Assembly (NCBI RefSeq): GCF_035573695.1 | Contig: NZ_CP121694.1 | Location: 1,402,501-1,466,500, forward strand | From: Metallumcola ferriviriculae | Lineage (GTDB): Bacteria; Bacillota; JADQBR01 | Reading direction: 5' to 3' | Length of the DNA: 64,000 nucleotides | Shown: positions 25,878-34,760 of the stretch, piece after piece | Layout: each line of letters opens with the position of its first letter | Numbering within the stretch: the stretch's first letter is position 1 | Made by a program: the position numbers and the translations under genes | The notes under the pieces: generated by a model | What the model was told of the DNA's origin: nothing | The model's database searches: none | The model's input: the letters and a program-made list of their open reading frames with translations, nothing else

Positions 25878-26606
25878 TTGTTCGCTTTACCCAATAAGGA
25901 CAACAAAGAAAAATTTGTGCGGGACATGTTTAATTCCATTGCCCGACGTTATGATTTGATGAATACATTAATGACTTTTGGCATGGATAAATCCTGGCGC
26001 AAACTGGCAGTACGCCGTGCCGAGCTTGAAAATGGCGGGCAGGGTTTGGACATTTGCTGCGGGACAGGTATGCTTAGCATGGAACAAGCCCGGGCAGCAG
26101 GCTCTTCAGGAAAAGTAACCGGCTTGGATTTTTCTGAAAACATGCTGGCTGTGGCCCGTAAAAACATTCAGGGTTTTCAACTCAACAATATAATTGAATT
26201 TATGCAGGGGAATGCTATGGAACTGCCTTTTCCTGATAATACATTTGATTGTGCCACAGTTGGCTGGGGGCTTCGTAATGTTCCAGATATATTAACTGTA
26301 GTTAAGGAAATGAATCGGGTGGTCAAGCCCGGGGGTAAGGTTGTGTCATTGGATATGGCTCAGCCCACAGCACCGGTGTTCAAGCAGGCATATTGGCTCT
26401 TTTTTGACAAGGTGATTCCGGCGATGGGTAAACTTTGGGGCGGAAATAAAGGCGCTTATGATTATCTGCACGATTCTGCTAAAATTTTTCCGCCTCAGTG
26501 GGAGCTGGTGGAAATATTCCGTAAGGCAGGCCTTGTGGAAACGGGCTATAAGAACCTGGCCGGTGGCGTGGTGGCGCTGGTGGAAGGCAGGAAACCTAAC
26601 CAATAA
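25878..26606 (+). CDS. menG: Demethylmenaquinone methyltransferase (UbiE/MenG)
   Basis: A 242-residue class I SAM-dependent methyltransferase. The N-terminus FNSIARRYDLMNTLMTFGMD is a UbiE/MenG signature, the SAM-binding motif I is LDICCGTGM (~54-62), and the C-terminal NLAGGVVALVEG is also diagnostic. It catalyses the last step of menaquinone synthesis, implying a quinone pool that could accept electrons from the GlcDEF-like complex. The TTG start follows AGGGGGAG. It stands alone; other men genes are not in the window. Confidence 0.93.
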   Translation: MFALPNKDNKEKFVRDMFNSIARRYDLMNTLMTFGMDKSWRKLAVRRAELENGGQGLDICCGTGMLSMEQARAAGSSGKVTGLDFSENMLAVARKNIQGFQLNNIIEFMQGNAMELPFPDNTFDCATVGWGLRNVPDILTVVKEMNRVVKPGGKVVSLDMAQPTAPVFKQAYWLFFDKVIPAMGKLWGGNKGAYDYLHDSAKIFPPQWELVEIFRKAGLVETGYKNLAGGVVALVEGRKPNQ

Positions 26607-26639
26607 GAGGGTGAGAGTAATGCGGGTAAGGAAAAGACG

Positions 26640-26684
26640 AACACCGCTTTTGAGCTGGATGGCTCTGAAGCGGTGTTTCTTTTA
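26640..26684 (+). terminator. Terminator after menG
   Basis: AACACCGCTT (26640-26649) and AAGCGGTGTT (26668-26677) are exact 10-base complements, followed by TCTTTT. An ATG with a short frame reads through it but is not considered a gene. Confidence 0.75.
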
Positions 26685-26765
26685 GCCGCCTTGGGATAGC
26701 ACTAGGGCACAAGAGTGAATAAGCAACTGGTAGGCTTCCCTGAAGCAAAATTTGTGTAAAAACAA

Positions 26766-26792
26766 GTCTTGAGACAAATACTATGTCAAGAC
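26766..26792. promoter_or_regulatory. Inverted repeat upstream of msrA
   Basis: GTCTTGA (26766-26772) and TCAAGAC (26786-26792) are exact 7-base complements separated by 13 bases and end 25 bases before the msrA start. The spacing resembles a regulator operator, perhaps for an oxidative-stress or selenium response; this is a guess. Confidence 0.4.
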
Positions 26793-26817
26793 ATAAATCA
26801 AAGAAAGAGGTAATTAA

Positions 26818-27525
26818 ATGACGCACATTAACAGAAACGAAGGTAAATGCGGCATGTCGCTGCCCCCTATTGATAGAGCTATCCCTGATAACTTGAAAAC
26901 CGCGACCTTTGCTTTGGGCTGATTTTGGGGGCCTGACGCCCGGTTCGGGCTGATAAGCGGCATTTATCGTACTCGTGTTGGCTATGCAGGCGGTACAAAA
27001 GCAAATCCCACCTACCACAGGATGGGTGACCATACAGAAACGCTGGAAGTTGATTTTGACCCCGGACAAGTATCCTATAAGGAATTGCTGGAAGTTTTTT
27101 GGCGCAGCCATAATCCATCTCGGCAGCCATGGTCCAGGCAGTATATGTCCATAGTGTTTTATCACAGCGAGAAGCAGTTACAAGATATAGAAGCTGATAA
27201 AGTATTTTTGGAACAACAAAAGGGTAAAGTTGTAAAAACAAAGATTAGAGCCGCTGGAGAATTTTACCGTGCAGAGGCCTATCATCAAAAGTACTATTTA
27301 CAGCTAATCAGGGATTTAATGAAGGAGTTTAGCAAGTTTTACCCTCGAGTAGATGACTTTATTAATTCCACTGCTGCGGCCCGGATCAATGGTTATGTAA
27401 AAGGTACCGGTTCCTTTGAGAAATTGCGGGGAGAGGTGGATAGTTATGGCCTAACCCCTCAGGGTAAAGAAAAACTTCTAAATATTGTGGCCGGTTATAA
27501 AAACCAAGTTTTGCAGAGATTATAA
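26818..27525 (+). CDS. msrA: Selenoprotein methionine sulfoxide reductase A (Sec at in-frame TGA)
   Basis: A frame of 235 codons runs from ATG 26818 (AAAGAGG upstream) through a TGA at 26920-26922 to the stop at 27525. Before the TGA it reads TATFALG and after it FWGPDARFGLISGIYRTRVG, so TGA occupies exactly the catalytic Cys of the MsrA motif G-C/U-FWG (residue 35). Downstream motifs GYAGGT, YHRMGDHTETLEV and AEAYHQKYY are typical MsrA. A SECIS-like hairpin follows the TGA. MsrA reduces methionine-S-sulfoxide. The only cysteine is C11, so the C-terminal resolving cysteines of many MsrA enzymes are absent. The tail (~residues 170-235) is longer than the core family. A naive call would start at 27022 and lose the active site. 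Confidence 0.92.
26920..26961 (+). promoter_or_regulatory. Bacterial SECIS-like element
   Basis: It starts at the Sec codon TGA (26920-26922). A hairpin GCCC (26938-26941), loop GGTTC (26942-26946), GGGC (26947-26950) places the loop's first G 20 bases after the TGA, within the distance used by bacterial SECIS elements bound by SelB, and a G at the start of the apical loop is expected. An outer GCC/GGC pairing (26931-26933 with 26959-26961) may extend it. Confidence 0.75.
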
Positions 27526-27577
27526 AAATTAGCGGTATATAAGAACTTAAACTGTTTACTTAAACTGTAAGGACTTA

Positions 27578-27613
27578 GACGGGCTGTCCCTTATTTGCGG
27601 GCAGCCCGTCTTT
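27578..27613 (+). terminator. Terminator after msrA
   Basis: GACGGGCTG (27578-27586) and CAGCCCGTC (27602-27610) are exact complements followed by TTT. The 27526-27868 gap also holds a second terminator and the untranslated leader of the next operon; no further gene was accepted in it. Confidence 0.8.
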
Positions 27614-27662
27614 GGTAACTGAAATCTACATAGGTCACTTTTGACGGCCCGCTGAGCTTAAG

Positions 27663-27689
27663 GCATTCTGATTCCAGAATGCTTTTTTT
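27663..27689 (+). terminator. Second terminator in the msrA-tctC gap
   Basis: GCATTCTG (27663-27670), ATTC, CAGAATGC (27675-27682) followed by seven T. Confidence 0.85.
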
Positions 27690-27868
27690 CACCTCTATTT
27701 GCTCTTATTGCTAATATTTGCCACAAACGATAACCCGATCACTCTCACGTTAGTAAAAAAAATATGTGATCCTTTTGTCACAGGTTTATTGATGGTGAAT
27801 ATTATTATTCTATGTGGAGGATGTGCATCGTTCGGTTACCACAAAAATCTTATTATAGGGGGATATTT

Positions 27869-28888
27869 ATGCGGCAAGTGAAATGCTTATCGGTTTTATT
27901 CGTACTGCTGTTAGCCATGGTGATGGTAGTTGGCTGCGGCGGTGAGCAGGTGGCGGATGAAAAGAAGAGTGTGGCAGACAAAGTAACCGAGGAGGACCAA
28001 AAACCGGACTTTCCTACTAGACCGGTCACTTATATTATCCCGTTTAATCCGGGTGGACAGTCGGATGTAGAGGCACGGCGACAGCAGCCCTTACTTGAGG
28101 AGTTTTTGAGCACTTCCATTGTAATTCAGTATAAGCCTGGTGGCGGTGGTGCACTGGGTTGGACAGAACTGATGCATGCTAAGGCCGACGGTTATACCAT
28201 CAGCGGTATTAACATTCCGCACATAATTCTCCAGCCCATTGCCAGAGATAATGCCGGTTATACTACTGAGCAGATTAAACCAATCGCAATTTTCCAGGGT
28301 ACGCCTATTGGCTTGGCGGTGCTTAAGGACAGTCCATTTGATACTTTAGAGGACTTGGTTAACTATGCTAAAGAGCATCCCGGTAAGGTGACTGTAGGCG
28401 GCTCCGGTAAATGGAGCGGTCACCATATTGCCCTGCTGCAGCTAGAGGCCTTGGCGGGTATTGAGTTTAATTATGTGCCATCCACCGGAGCGGCTCCTTC
28501 GGTAAGCCAATTTCTGGGCGGGCATACTGATGCTCTCTTTGCCAATTCCAATGACTTAGTGACTCATAAGGATAGGATAAAGGTTCTGGGTCTTGGCTCC
28601 GATGAGCGTTTTGAGGCTTTAGCGGATGTGCCTACTTTTATTGAACTGGGCTATAGTATGACACCCAGTATTGACCGTGGTGCTGCGGTACCGCCGGAAA
28701 CTCCGGATGAAGTTAAGAAAGTTTTGGAGGACGCATTTGTCAGGGTTATGAACAATGAAAGTGTTCGTAAGCAAATGATAGAGCAGGGCTTTGTACCGCT
28801 GCGGCTGGACGCAGTGGCAGCTCAGGAGCATATTAATAAGAAGCAGCTGGAATATACCAAGCTGTTAAAGGAACTTAACCTGCCTTAA
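27869..28888 (+). CDS. tctC: Tripartite tricarboxylate transporter substrate-binding lipoprotein (TctC-like)
   Basis: A 339-residue protein with a lipoprotein signal peptide (MVMVVGC, Cys ~25) and a Bug/TctC fold: RPVTYIIPFNPGGQSDVEAR near the start, ADGYTI, and GGHTDALFANSND. These periplasmic-type binding proteins capture carboxylates for TctAB. ATG 27869 follows TAGGGGG; the frame is open further upstream but without a ribosome site. First gene of a three-gene transporter operon. Confidence 0.92.
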   Translation: MRQVKCLSVLFVLLLAMVMVVGCGGEQVADEKKSVADKVTEEDQKPDFPTRPVTYIIPFNPGGQSDVEARRQQPLLEEFLSTSIVIQYKPGGGGALGWTELMHAKADGYTISGINIPHIILQPIARDNAGYTTEQIKPIAIFQGTPIGLAVLKDSPFDTLEDLVNYAKEHPGKVTVGGSGKWSGHHIALLQLEALAGIEFNYVPSTGAAPSVSQFLGGHTDALFANSNDLVTHKDRIKVLGLGSDERFEALADVPTFIELGYSMTPSIDRGAAVPPETPDEVKKVLEDAFVRVMNNESVRKQMIEQGFVPLRLDAVAAQEHINKKQLEYTKLLKELNLP

Positions 28889-28984
28889 TAATCACATCAA
28901 CTGCAGGAATGAGGCCTTGCACTTCAATGCGCATAGCTTTGAGCTGTTCGTTAATTGACTTTTTGAAAAAGGGAGAGAGCCATT

Positions 28985-30538
28985 GTGGTTGAAAACTTTG
29001 CCGGAGCACTGGGGCACATATTCAATTTATATAATTTCATGTTGATGACCCTGGGGGTAGCGGTGGGCATCGTGGTGGGAGCATTACCGGGCCTCACTGC
29101 TACCATGGCTCTGGCAGTACTTGTTCCCTTTACTTTTATTATGGACCCGGCCACAGGGTTGATGACACTTGGTGGTATTTATGTTGGGGCAATCTATGGC
29201 GGCTGTATTTCTGCCATTCTTATTAACACGCCGGGCACCCCCTCGGCAATTGCTACCACCTTTGACGGCTACCCACTCGCGCAAAAAGGAAAAGGAGAGC
29301 ATGCTTTAGTTGCTGCCGCTTTTAGTTCTGGCGTAGGTGGTGTAATCGGTGCTTTAGTGTTGATATTTCTGGCACCATTATTGGTAGAGGTTGCTCTTAA
29401 ATTTGGCCCGCCCGAGTATTTTTGGCTGGCTATATTTGGTCTAACCATAATTTCAACATTAGCGGCCAAATCCATCTTAAAAGGCCTAATCGGTGGTGCC
29501 TTGGGCCTGCTTGTATCCACCGTTGGTTTAGCGCCAATCGGCGGCGAAATGCGCTATACCTTTGGCTTTTACCAGCTGCAGGGTGGGATTGAATTGATTG
29601 TGGCATTGATTGGCTTTTTCTGCATTCCGGAAATTCTCAATATGATAGCCGATAAAAAAATCGGCAGCGGGCAAGTGGGCAAATTGCAATCCCGCACGGG
29701 GGTTGCCGGCAGTGTAATGATGGCACTGATAAAACAACCGGTGCTCCTTATCCGTTCTGCCATCATCGGTGCTTTTGTAGGGATCGTTCCCGGAGCTGGT
29801 GGCAATGTGGCAGGTCTGGTTTCCTATAATGAGGCAGTAAGATGGTCTAAAGATTCAGAGAAATTCGGTACCGGGATGTTAGAAGGAGTGGCGGCATCAG
29901 AAGCAGCTAATAATTCTGAAGTGGGTGGTTCCTTAGTGCCGCTGCTTACCCTTGGTATCCCGGGGGCGCCACCGGCAGCTGTGATTATGGGAGCATTATT
30001 GCTGCATGGGCTGCGCCCGGGGCCGGACTTGTTTATCCAGCATGGCGCAATTACCTATACATTCCTGCTATCTTTAGTGGTGGCCAATGTGGTGATGTTT
30101 GTGCTGGGATTTTTCGGTGCAAAGCATATCGCCAGGATGATTAATTTGCCTGCCAATTATCTAGCCCCGCTAATTGCCTTTATGACGGTCATTGGGTCTT
30201 ATGCCATTAGAAACAACATGTTAGATGTGGTTATTATGGTGACCATGGGCTTGGCTGGCTACATTCTACGGCGATTAGATTTTCACCCGGGACCCATTGT
30301 GCTGGGTATGATCTTAGGACCCATTGCTGAGAAGGGATTAGTACAGTCCCTAATGCTGGCTCGGTCACAAGAAAGCATTGCAGTGGTATTTTTCACCAGA
30401 CCTATCTCCTTAGTGCTGATAATCTTATGCATTATCTCTGCGGCATGGCCTGTGGTTGCTGGTTTTCGCAAAAAGCACAGTGAGCGCCTACGAGAACAGA
30501 CTGTGGATGGAACCCGGGAGGTGACCGCTGATGGTTAA
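28985..30538 (+). CDS. tctA: Tripartite tricarboxylate transporter large permease (TctA-like)
   Basis: A 517-residue integral membrane protein with about 12 helices and TctA motifs: GVAVGIVVGALPGLTATMAL, INTPGTPSAIATTFDGYPLA and TLGIPGAPPAAVIMGALLLHG. It is the translocating subunit. The GTG start follows GGGAGAG. Its end overlaps the tctB start by 8 bases. A 96-base spacer after tctC may allow different expression of the binding protein. Confidence 0.94.
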   Translation: MVENFAGALGHIFNLYNFMLMTLGVAVGIVVGALPGLTATMALAVLVPFTFIMDPATGLMTLGGIYVGAIYGGCISAILINTPGTPSAIATTFDGYPLAQKGKGEHALVAAAFSSGVGGVIGALVLIFLAPLLVEVALKFGPPEYFWLAIFGLTIISTLAAKSILKGLIGGALGLLVSTVGLAPIGGEMRYTFGFYQLQGGIELIVALIGFFCIPEILNMIADKKIGSGQVGKLQSRTGVAGSVMMALIKQPVLLIRSAIIGAFVGIVPGAGGNVAGLVSYNEAVRWSKDSEKFGTGMLEGVAASEAANNSEVGGSLVPLLTLGIPGAPPAAVIMGALLLHGLRPGPDLFIQHGAITYTFLLSLVVANVVMFVLGFFGAKHIARMINLPANYLAPLIAFMTVIGSYAIRNNMLDVVIMVTMGLAGYILRRLDFHPGPIVLGMILGPIAEKGLVQSLMLARSQESIAVVFFTRPISLVLIILCIISAAWPVVAGFRKKHSERLREQTVDGTREVTADG

Positions 30539-30986
30539 TAGAAACACTATTTTTTCTTTGCTAATAATCATCTTTGCTATTGGCGCTATTTTTGAGGTGC
30601 AGGAGCTGGGAACTGACAGCAGGATATTTCCTCAGGTAATTAGTGTTATTCTGATTATCCTCTCGTTACTTCATTTGGTTAAACATGCCCGAATTAAACC
30701 GATACAAGGTTTCTTTGGCGATGCCGTTATCAGTCGTCTCATAATAATGGCTTTGGGGATGATTTTTTACGTTTTTGGTGTTAAATATCTGGGTTTTACA
30801 GCAGCTAGCGTAATATTCTTAAGTTTTTTCATGTGGTATTTCCATATCCGACGTAAAGTCGGCGGCATGAGGATATTATTGTTTAGCGTGATATTGTCCG
30901 TGGTGATTACCCTTACTTTTTATGGTATTTTCCAGTACTTGTTTTTAATTCCCTTACCCCAAGGAGTTATTTTTGCTATAAACTAA
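30531..30986 (+). CDS. tctB: Tripartite tricarboxylate transporter small permease (TctB-like)
   Basis: A 151-residue protein with four hydrophobic helices, the size and layout of TctB. GGGAGGTGA precedes ATG inside the end of tctA. The order is C-A-B rather than the more common C-B-A. A terminator ends the operon. Confidence 0.85.
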   Translation: MVNRNTIFSLLIIIFAIGAIFEVQELGTDSRIFPQVISVILIILSLLHLVKHARIKPIQGFFGDAVISRLIIMALGMIFYVFGVKYLGFTAASVIFLSFFMWYFHIRRKVGGMRILLFSVILSVVITLTFYGIFQYLFLIPLPQGVIFAIN

Positions 30987-31007
30987 TACAGTACTCGTCA
31001 ATGCAAT

Positions 31008-31040
31008 GCCTTCCTTCAGGGAGGCTCTTTTTCTTTTTTT
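31008..31040 (+). terminator. Terminator after tctB
   Basis: GCCTTCC (31008-31014), TTCA, GGGAGGC (31019-31025), with one G-U pair, followed by a T-rich run. Confidence 0.75.
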
Positions 31041-31122
31041 AGAAACGTCAGAAATTGACAAAAATTCTACGGCGGTATAAGATTACCCTAATGTGTTAAT
31101 TTAAATATAGGGGGTAGATGAT

Positions 31123-32094
31123 TTGACGGAGGAAATATTTCCCGGGCTTTTTAGGATAAGGGTACCGCTTCCGAAAAACCCTTTGAAAGCCATAAATTCT
31201 TATGTTATTAAGTCAACTGACAGGAATTTAATTGTAGATACAGGATTAAATCAAGAAGAATGCTTAGCCGCCATGCAGGAAGGCTTAAAAGCATTGGGTG
31301 TAGATATTGACAAAACTGACTTTTTTATTACCCATCTTCACGCGGACCACGTGGGCTTACTTGGTGCTCTAGCCGGCGAAAAGAATCGTATCTATTGCGG
31401 TGATCCAGATGCTTTTGTGGTTAGGAGTGGGGTAGATTGGGGGCAGTTTTTGGATTTTGCCAGGCAAAATGGGATTCCGGAGACTGAAGTGCAGGCCGCA
31501 TCTTCATTACCGGGATATGACTATGGAGCAGGCAGTGGTCTGAATGTTATTTCCGTTAAGGAAGGCGACCTTATCAACGCAGGGGAATATTCCTTTCGGT
31601 GCGTACATACTCCGGGTCATACCGAGGGGCATATGTGCCTCTATGACGAAGATAAACAGATTATTTTAGCCGGAGACCACCTTTTAGCTGAGATTACTCC
31701 TAACATTTCACTTTGGGGCGGCAATGATCAAGACCCTATTCGTGATTATTTCAACAGTCTTGATAAAGTCGCCCAAATGGAGATTCAATGCGTCCTGCCG
31801 GGCCATAGAGATCCTTTCAGCAATTATCGTCAGCGGGTGGATGAGCTAAAAGCTCATCACCGAGAACGCTTCCAAGAGATAATGGAAATACTTAAGCCAG
31901 GAAGCGCAACCGCCTATCAGGTGGCCTCTCTGATGCATTGGGATATGAGTTATGACAGGTGGGAACAGTTTCCTGTGGCCCAGAAATGGTTTGCTACGGC
32001 AGAGGCCAATGCCCATCTTAAATACCTCGAACAAGAAGGACTGCTGAAGGTAGAAGTAAAAGATGGTAAAATTATATATCAGGCGAAAATTTAA
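31123..32094 (+). CDS. MBL-fold metallo-hydrolase
   Basis: A 323-residue protein with the metallo-beta-lactamase zinc motif THLHADHVG (~69-77), later HTPGHTEGH (~165) and DH in AGDHLL (~185), and PGHRD (~227). A winged-helix-like C-terminal tail (~245-320) follows. This arrangement occurs in hydrolases acting on acyl or thioester substrates and lactonase-like proteins. TTG 31123 follows AGGGGGTAGA. It is a single gene between two terminators; the substrate is unknown. Confidence 0.88.
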   Translation: MTEEIFPGLFRIRVPLPKNPLKAINSYVIKSTDRNLIVDTGLNQEECLAAMQEGLKALGVDIDKTDFFITHLHADHVGLLGALAGEKNRIYCGDPDAFVVRSGVDWGQFLDFARQNGIPETEVQAASSLPGYDYGAGSGLNVISVKEGDLINAGEYSFRCVHTPGHTEGHMCLYDEDKQIILAGDHLLAEITPNISLWGGNDQDPIRDYFNSLDKVAQMEIQCVLPGHRDPFSNYRQRVDELKAHHRERFQEIMEILKPGSATAYQVASLMHWDMSYDRWEQFPVAQKWFATAEANAHLKYLEQEGLLKVEVKDGKIIYQAKI

Positions 32095-32118
32095 CGGGCT
32101 ATCGGGCCTGTTTTTTTT
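32093..32118 (+). terminator. Terminator after MBL gene
   Basis: AACGGGC (32093-32099) pairs with GCCTGTT (32106-32112) with one G-U pair, followed by further T residues. Confidence 0.65.
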
Positions 32119-32245
32119 GCTCGCTCAGCCGCGTTACTGGTACTACACGGGTGTTTAGATAAATAAGGTGTACAGCGAAATAATGTCGCGTATATAATAG
32201 GGATATAGATGGCTATCAAAAACAGTTAAACTAGGGGGCGCTATA

Positions 32246-34729
32246 ATGGATGAGATGATTTTAAAATTGGATGAAATAAATCCCCGTCATCAATTGTATT
32301 TTGGTAGTAAGGCTGCAAATTTGGGGGTGATTGCCAGGAACTGTCAGACCGCTCCTGGTTTTTGCCTCAGCAGCAGAGTATATTATAATGCTTTAAGGTC
32401 CGCCGGAGTGCTGAAGGAAGTTATTAAGGTGGCATGTAAGGCGGAAGGCGGCAGTATTGACACTATCACCGCAGCGTCTCGTAGGATAAAAGAAATTATC
32501 AAGGGAGTTAATCTTCCTGAGAATGTTGAACAGATGCTTGAAGCAGCTTTTCGGCAGTTAATGGGCGAAGGAGAGGGCATTAAAGTCGCCGTACGTTCTT
32601 CGGCCACTGCTGAGGACCTTCCGTCCGCCTCTTTTGCCGGGCAATTAGAGAGTTTTTTGAATATCCAGAGTTTTGAAAAGGTAAAAGAAGCGGTAATAAA
32701 TTGCTGGTGTTCCCTTTGGGAACCGCGGGTAATCCATTACCGTTTTCAAAAGGGAATTGAGCAGGCTAATTCCGGTATGGCCGTAATTATCCAGGAGATG
32801 GTTCCTGCCGAGGTCGCAGGAGTGATGTTTACTGCCAATCCCCTCAATAATTCCCGGGAAGAAATCTGCATCGAGGCGGTAAAAGGTCTGGGTGAAGGTT
32901 TGGTACAGGGAACTACTAGTGGTGACCGTTATTTGGTTAAAAAAGACGGACTTTATATTACACACCGGGAGATGGTTGGGGGAAGTCCATACTTGACCGA
33001 TTTTCATATTCGCTGGCTGGCGGATGAGGGAGCGAAGTTAGAAGCACTCTTTGATGCACCGCAGGATATAGAGTGGGCATACAACTGGGGTGATATTTAC
33101 ATTTTGCAGGCAAGGCCTATTACTACTTTGGCAGATGAAGAGGCAGAGATTCCTGATCCGGAAGATATGACTGTAATTCAGCGGGAAGTATGGACCACCA
33201 TTAATGAACGTTTCCCCGAACCGGTGCTGCCATTGGATAGTGTGATTGTGAAGACCTATTTTCTCAGCTTGTTCCTGGCCTACAAAGATCTAGGGTTTAG
33301 TGTGCCGCTGGTGGATTGGAACCGGGTGGAAAAAGGTGTTTTCCCCGATTTCTTTGTGCCGCCTGCTATCAGAATGGGGCCTAAAAGACTAATTAAGATT
33401 TTTAAAATGGTCAGACTGGATATAGCTAAAGAATGGCAGATTAATGAAAATATCTTTAATAAATATCTTGATTTACTTAAACGTGATACTCTGAAAACAT
33501 TTCCGATGGAAGTAATCCATCAGTACCTTGAGGAGGCTCTGAAAGATTTCCAAAGGGCCAATATGTTTCGCTATCTAATGTATATCCAATACGGGACTAT
33601 TTACGGGGCTTTATCTAAACTGCTGAGTTTTTTATACGGGGATGAAGGTAAGGAACTATTCCAGGATGTTATTATCGGCCATCCTCAAATTACTATGGAG
33701 CTAAATGTCAGATTGGAAGAATTGGCTGGGGAGATTAACAAAAATCCCCAGGCTGCGGGTATTGTAATTAAGCAGGAGACCGATGAAATTGAGGCATGTC
33801 TTCGGGAAGTTCCTGCCGGCGAAAAAGCGATAGAAGAATTTAATTCTTTTCTTGAAAAATACGGCAGCAGGGAAGTTTCACAAGGCCTGGGGGGTGTGGC
33901 AGCGGACACCTGGCAAGAGAGGCCGGAGGTTGTTTGGGGTATGCTAAAAGGAGTTTTATTGCAGCAGGATGGTGTGGTCGATTATCACCAGCGACAGTTA
34001 GAACGCAGGGAACGGGCGGAAAAACGCCTGGCACAGTTGACGAGTCGGGGTGCGGGCCGGGTGCTGCCACTTAAACGGTGGATAGATAGGCTTGTGGTAT
34101 ATGCTCGGAAATATACGGCGTTTCGCGAAGACAGTCATTTCTACTTAACTCAAGTAATGCCGGTATTTAGGAGCTTGTTTTTGGAAATTGGCAGACAGCT
34201 GGTTTCCCGGGGTGTGCTTAAAGATAAGCAGGAAGTAATGTATTTCAACTACTGGGAATTGGTGGAGCTGTTAGATGACGTCTATAACTATAAAAAGGTA
34301 AGTCCAAAAGAAATTAAGGAAACATTGGCAGAGAGGAAAGCCAATCTGGAACGGCGGCGTAAACTATGGCTGTCCCGAAACTTAGTAGTAGAGGGCGATA
34401 ATGCTTCCATTTTGAATGGAATAGGTGCCAGCAGCGGCAAAGCATCGGGAATTTGCCGGGTGGTCCTTGACCCAAGGGATCTATCAAAATTAAAACCAGG
34501 GGACATTCTGGTGGCACAGTATACTAACCCATCTTGGACGCCGGTATTTTCATTTATTGATGGTTTGGTGGTGGAGTACGGCAGTGCTTTGTCCCATGCG
34601 GCCATCATCGCCCGGGAATATGGAGTGCCTGCCGTAATGGGTGTTAAAGGTGTCACGAGACTGATTAAAGACGGTGATCGGATAACTATTGATGGTAGTC
34701 AGGGATTGGTTCACCAGGAAGGTAAATAA
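32246..34729 (+). CDS. PEP synthase / rifampin phosphotransferase-like dikinase
   Basis: An 827-residue protein of three parts: an N-terminal ATP-grasp PEP/pyruvate-binding domain (~1-310, GSKAANLG, RSSATAEDLPSASFAGQ, IEWAYNWGDIYILQARPIT), a middle helical domain (~330-730) and a C-terminal swivelling phosphohistidine domain (~735-827) with catalytic His in YGSALSHAAIIAREYGVPAV. It lacks the C-terminal TIM barrel of true PEP synthase and PPDK, so its layout and length match rifampin phosphotransferase-type enzymes, which move the beta-phosphate of ATP onto an acceptor. The acceptor is not known. GGGGG precedes ATG 32246. Convergent with the AOR operon. Confidence 0.82.
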   Translation: MDEMILKLDEINPRHQLYFGSKAANLGVIARNCQTAPGFCLSSRVYYNALRSAGVLKEVIKVACKAEGGSIDTITAASRRIKEIIKGVNLPENVEQMLEAAFRQLMGEGEGIKVAVRSSATAEDLPSASFAGQLESFLNIQSFEKVKEAVINCWCSLWEPRVIHYRFQKGIEQANSGMAVIIQEMVPAEVAGVMFTANPLNNSREEICIEAVKGLGEGLVQGTTSGDRYLVKKDGLYITHREMVGGSPYLTDFHIRWLADEGAKLEALFDAPQDIEWAYNWGDIYILQARPITTLADEEAEIPDPEDMTVIQREVWTTINERFPEPVLPLDSVIVKTYFLSLFLAYKDLGFSVPLVDWNRVEKGVFPDFFVPPAIRMGPKRLIKIFKMVRLDIAKEWQINENIFNKYLDLLKRDTLKTFPMEVIHQYLEEALKDFQRANMFRYLMYIQYGTIYGALSKLLSFLYGDEGKELFQDVIIGHPQITMELNVRLEELAGEINKNPQAAGIVIKQETDEIEACLREVPAGEKAIEEFNSFLEKYGSREVSQGLGGVAADTWQERPEVVWGMLKGVLLQQDGVVDYHQRQLERRERAEKRLAQLTSRGAGRVLPLKRWIDRLVVYARKYTAFREDSHFYLTQVMPVFRSLFLEIGRQLVSRGVLKDKQEVMYFNYWELVELLDDVYNYKKVSPKEIKETLAERKANLERRRKLWLSRNLVVEGDNASILNGIGASSGKASGICRVVLDPRDLSKLKPGDILVAQYTNPSWTPVFSFIDGLVVEYGSALSHAAIIAREYGVPAVMGVKGVTRLIKDGDRITIDGSQGLVHQEGK

Positions 34730-34758
34730 AGGGGTAACGCCCATGCGTTACCCCTTTA
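34728..34758. terminator. Bidirectional terminator
   Basis: GGGGTAACGC (34731-34740), CCAT, GCGTTACCCC (34745-34754) with A-rich and T-rich flanks, between convergent genes. Confidence 0.9.
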
Positions 34759-34760
34759 TT

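Noticed and set aside
26620-26685. Short ORF after menG
   Set aside because: It lies within the terminator hairpin at 26640-26684 and encodes a short basic peptide; most likely chance.
26879-27241. Minus-strand ORFs opposite msrA
   Set aside because: They lie opposite the selenoprotein gene and show no coding features of their own.
27022-27525. ATG 27022 as the start of msrA
   Set aside because: It would remove the active-site region and the GYAGG motif; the frame continues upstream across the TGA to a better start with a ribosome site at 26818.
27699-27881. 60-residue ORF upstream of tctC
   Set aside because: There is no ribosome site, it follows a terminator T run and it overlaps the tctC start; probably leader sequence.
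32645-33007. 120-residue antisense ORF within the PEP-synthase-like gene
   Set aside because: It is opposite a clear conserved coding region, with no ribosome site or known motif.
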